32,232 nt of DNA from Arachnopeziza araneosa (taxonomy: Eukaryota; Ascomycota; Leotiomycetes; Helotiales; Arachnopezizaceae), in contig QYAI01000225.1 of assembly GCA_003988855.1 (NCBI GenBank), positions 1-32,232 on the forward strand. The letters are read 5' to 3'. Below the pieces are notes generated by a model that made no database searches, had not been told where the DNA came from, and saw nothing but the letters and a program-made list of their open reading frames with translations. Below, piece after piece: positions 30,377 through 32,232 of the stretch. Each line of letters opens with the position of its first letter. The stretch's first letter is position 1. Made by a program: the position numbers and the translations under genes.

Positions 30377-30807
30377 TCAGATAGTCAACTTAACTCTTCC
30401 CTCCTTCTCCTTCTTAAGTTCCTCCTCAGCGGCTCTCTTCGTGCCTCTGCTGACCTCGTAGATGTTCGTAACTGGCTCCTGCGTTTTCTGATCAGTCCAA
30501 TTCTCACGAGACTTCCTTAACAGCTCCGAATCAAGTTATCAAGCGCAAAATTTCTTACCTGAGTGCCAAAAGAGCCAGGACTTGTCTTTTGTTCTGCAAC
30601 TCTGGCGGCACCATCGCTCTTCTTATCTTGTTTAAGCTCCGTCATTGGCAGAGGGTCCAATTCATTCTTGATATCGTTATCTTGGAGCCAACGCTGCGTC
30701 CACTTTTCATATCCATCTCTTCCAAGCCAAGGGGGTGCAATGCGGAGAGAGTCATGTTGCATCTCAAACATCTCGCTGATCATGAAGCTGGCTGCGGAGA
30801 ATGACAT
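30377..30807 (-). CDS. Orphan protein C of the PxW-motif cluster
   Basis: Two exons on the minus strand, 30807-30559 and 30487-30377, give 119 residues. The 71-nt phase-0 intron (CAG|GTAAGA..GATCAG) joins SFGTQ to KTQEPVTNIYEVSRGTKRAA. Reading through the intron instead would end after 96 residues. Residues 25-40 (PPWLGRDGYEKWTQRW) carry the cluster motif. The C-terminus is strongly charged (EEELKKEKEGRVKL) and probably helical. No signal peptide. Family not recognised. It lies upstream of orphan B on the same strand. Confidence 0.7.
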
Positions 30808-31366
30808 CTTGACAGGGAGACCTGATGAAAGGGAAAGCTTTTTGTCTGGATTTGACGTTGTTTCGGAGAATTAGGGTTGTCGTACTCCTAAAGTAAGTTA
30901 ATTAGGGCTTTCTGTGACACGAGTGGGTGATTGCGTGGCAACTGTGGATTGGCTGACGTGGAAAGGTTGGACAGCTGTACCTCATGTTTGACAGTGGGAG
31001 AATGAACAGCTAAATATCGGGTAAAACAAATCCTTTCCAATCACAAACCCGGGCTTTCAGGCCATCAGGCTGTCAGGTCATTATGCCAGCAAAACTTTAG
31101 TGCTCTTTGTTGCATAGATAATAAAGAGCCTATTATTGCTTCTAAAGCTCAGCAGAGAATCTACACGATTCATGAAGCATCATACTGGGTCTTTTCATTT
31201 CTGTTTTAAGTTTGCTCTCGTCTGAACTTGTCTTCGTCCAAAATATTTTATATTATGATATCTATATGCACTAGAAAGAGACTTTATAAACATCAGGCTT
31301 ATTATTTGATATAGTTGTATGTTACAAAATGCGAGGGTTCAAGCCTCCTTTCGATCCACTGTTCTT
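30808..31366. other. Intergenic
   Basis: Promoter of orphan C and 3' region of orphan D. AT-rich from about 31200. A run of short direct repeats (CAGGCCATCAGGCTGTCAGG) lies near 31059. No gene was seen. Confidence 0.4.
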
Positions 31367-32114
31367 TCAACCCTGAAGTGGCATGATGAGAGCTCCTCTT
31401 GGATAATACTTTTTTTCCGCTCCCGAACCAATCCAGACGGGGCCGTCGAATACCTGCGTATTGGTTGTGGAGCGAGCTGGTCGTTGAAACTTCTTATGAG
31501 GCTCTACTGGCTGATGATAACCCTTCGTTGACTCTGCAGGTTGCTGATATCTCTTCCGGATCTCTATTGATCCCTCAACCTTCACCGGAAACTTTTCTGG
31601 ATGCTGATGCCTCCTTTCAGTTTCCCCTAATTGCTGGAAGCTCCTGACGGGTTCTTTCTTAGGCTGAGACACGACAGTTAGCCTAATAAGAAATAGCATA
31701 AGGACATGCCAAGGAGAGAATGACCGAGATATTTCTCTTCATGTTTTTGAAACCATCTTCAACTATAATCGTCTTTGTTTCGGCAACTTCTTTCCTCCAT
31801 TTTTCGCAAGCGCACAACCCAGATTTGTGCTCACTGCGCATCTGGCCACCGCATGCGAGACATTCAAGATCTATCACTCCAGAGAAGGAAACCTTTTTCT
31901 TTGGCAGATCTTGTCGCTTGGGCTGTTCTGGCCTCATGGCCGGCTTGGATCTCTGGGAGAGCTCTGGATCGAGCCAATCAGCACCCCGCACAGTGGAAGT
32001 GGCGGTAGGGGGGGCCTTCTTATCTAAGTTCTCATTATCCACAATCCACTTCATAGTATGTCCTTCGTATCCTGGCTGTGCAAACCAGTACGGTGTTTTG
32101 GGATACTCAGCCAT
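31367..32114 (-). CDS. Orphan protein D of the PxW-motif cluster, with C-terminal repeats
   Basis: Proposed two exons on the minus strand, 32114-31725 and 31663-31367, 228 residues; the 61-nt intron is GTCATT..CTCAG with branch GCTAAC. The donor is weak, so the joint is less certain than the two exons; unspliced, exon 1 ends after 143 residues. Residues 8-23 (PYWFAQPGYEGHTMKW) carry the cluster motif right at the N-terminus. CLACGG…GLCACEKW (C-x2-C-x12-C-x-C) could be a small zinc site. Exon 2 contains about five degenerate 10-11 residue repeats (KRYQQPAEST, KGYHQPVEPH, KKFQRPARST). No signal peptide. Family not recognised. Confidence 0.6.
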
Positions 32115-32232
32115 ATTACACTTAAATTTAATCTAACGTGGTTTATCAGTAAGCGGGACATATCAGCGCGCGGGACACTTTCCCCTACCCTCTTTACTTA
32201 AAACTATAATATATCAACCACAACACTTAAAA
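32115..32232. other. Window end, promoter side of orphan D
   Basis: AT-rich with a repeated GCGGGACA word (about 32152-32176). Too short to say more. Confidence 0.3.

Noticed and set aside
31319..31531. Possible tRNA B-box (GGGTTCAAGCC) near 31336
   Set aside because: No acceptor stem, D-arm or anticodon arm could be built around it. No tRNA was found elsewhere either, though none was searched for by program.

Overview
The window is a piece of nuclear genome from a filamentous ascomycete (Pezizomycotina). The evidence is genes broken by short introns (mostly 44-76 nt) with GT..AG ends and, in several, CTAAC/CTGAC-like branch sites, a fungal hybrid histidine kinase, a Sec72 homologue, a NACHT-ankyrin protein, a HET-domain relic and fungus-specific orphan proteins. 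The gene content fits Leotiomycetes, but that placement is a guess from general resemblance. No tRNA, rRNA, CRISPR array or complete transposon was recognised.

Layout. (1) 0.6-6 kb: a secreted aspartic protease (+), a wrecked membrane-protein pseudogene (+), a spliced GNAT acetyltransferase (-) and a small spliced three-helix membrane protein (-). (2) 6.1-10.2 kb: an eight-exon hybrid histidine kinase (-) with a 14-nt internal microexon. (3) 11.5-13.8 kb: a divergent pair made of the complex I B12/NDUFB3 subunit (-, three short exons) and a CAF1/POP2 deadenylase homologue (+) that has lost three of its four DEDD metal-binding residues. (4) 14.4-15.3 kb: an SDR-type NAD(P)-binding protein (+), followed by about 600 bp of degenerate tandem repeat. 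(5) 16.5-23 kb: an intact STAND/NLR protein (HeLo-like N-terminus, NACHT, ankyrin repeats) followed on the same strand by a decayed HET-domain gene. This looks like a non-self recognition or cell-death neighbourhood. (6) 23.2-24.8 kb: a small broken ORF (-) and SEC72 (+). (7) 25.2-32.1 kb: five orphan genes, all on the minus strand. Four of them share a short spaced motif, PxW[LF]x4[YF]x3[TS]x2W, so this looks like a local family of unknown function. A scrap of a protein kinase gene lies among them.

The left and middle parts carry conserved housekeeping genes (complex I, CCR4-NOT, Sec63 complex). The parts from about 15 kb to 23 kb and from 25 kb on look accessory, with pseudogenes, minisatellites, immune-type genes and orphans. 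The main points for follow-up are the predicted dead CAF1 homologue and the four-gene motif family. All functional assignments come from motif and family recognition by eye; no database search was run.
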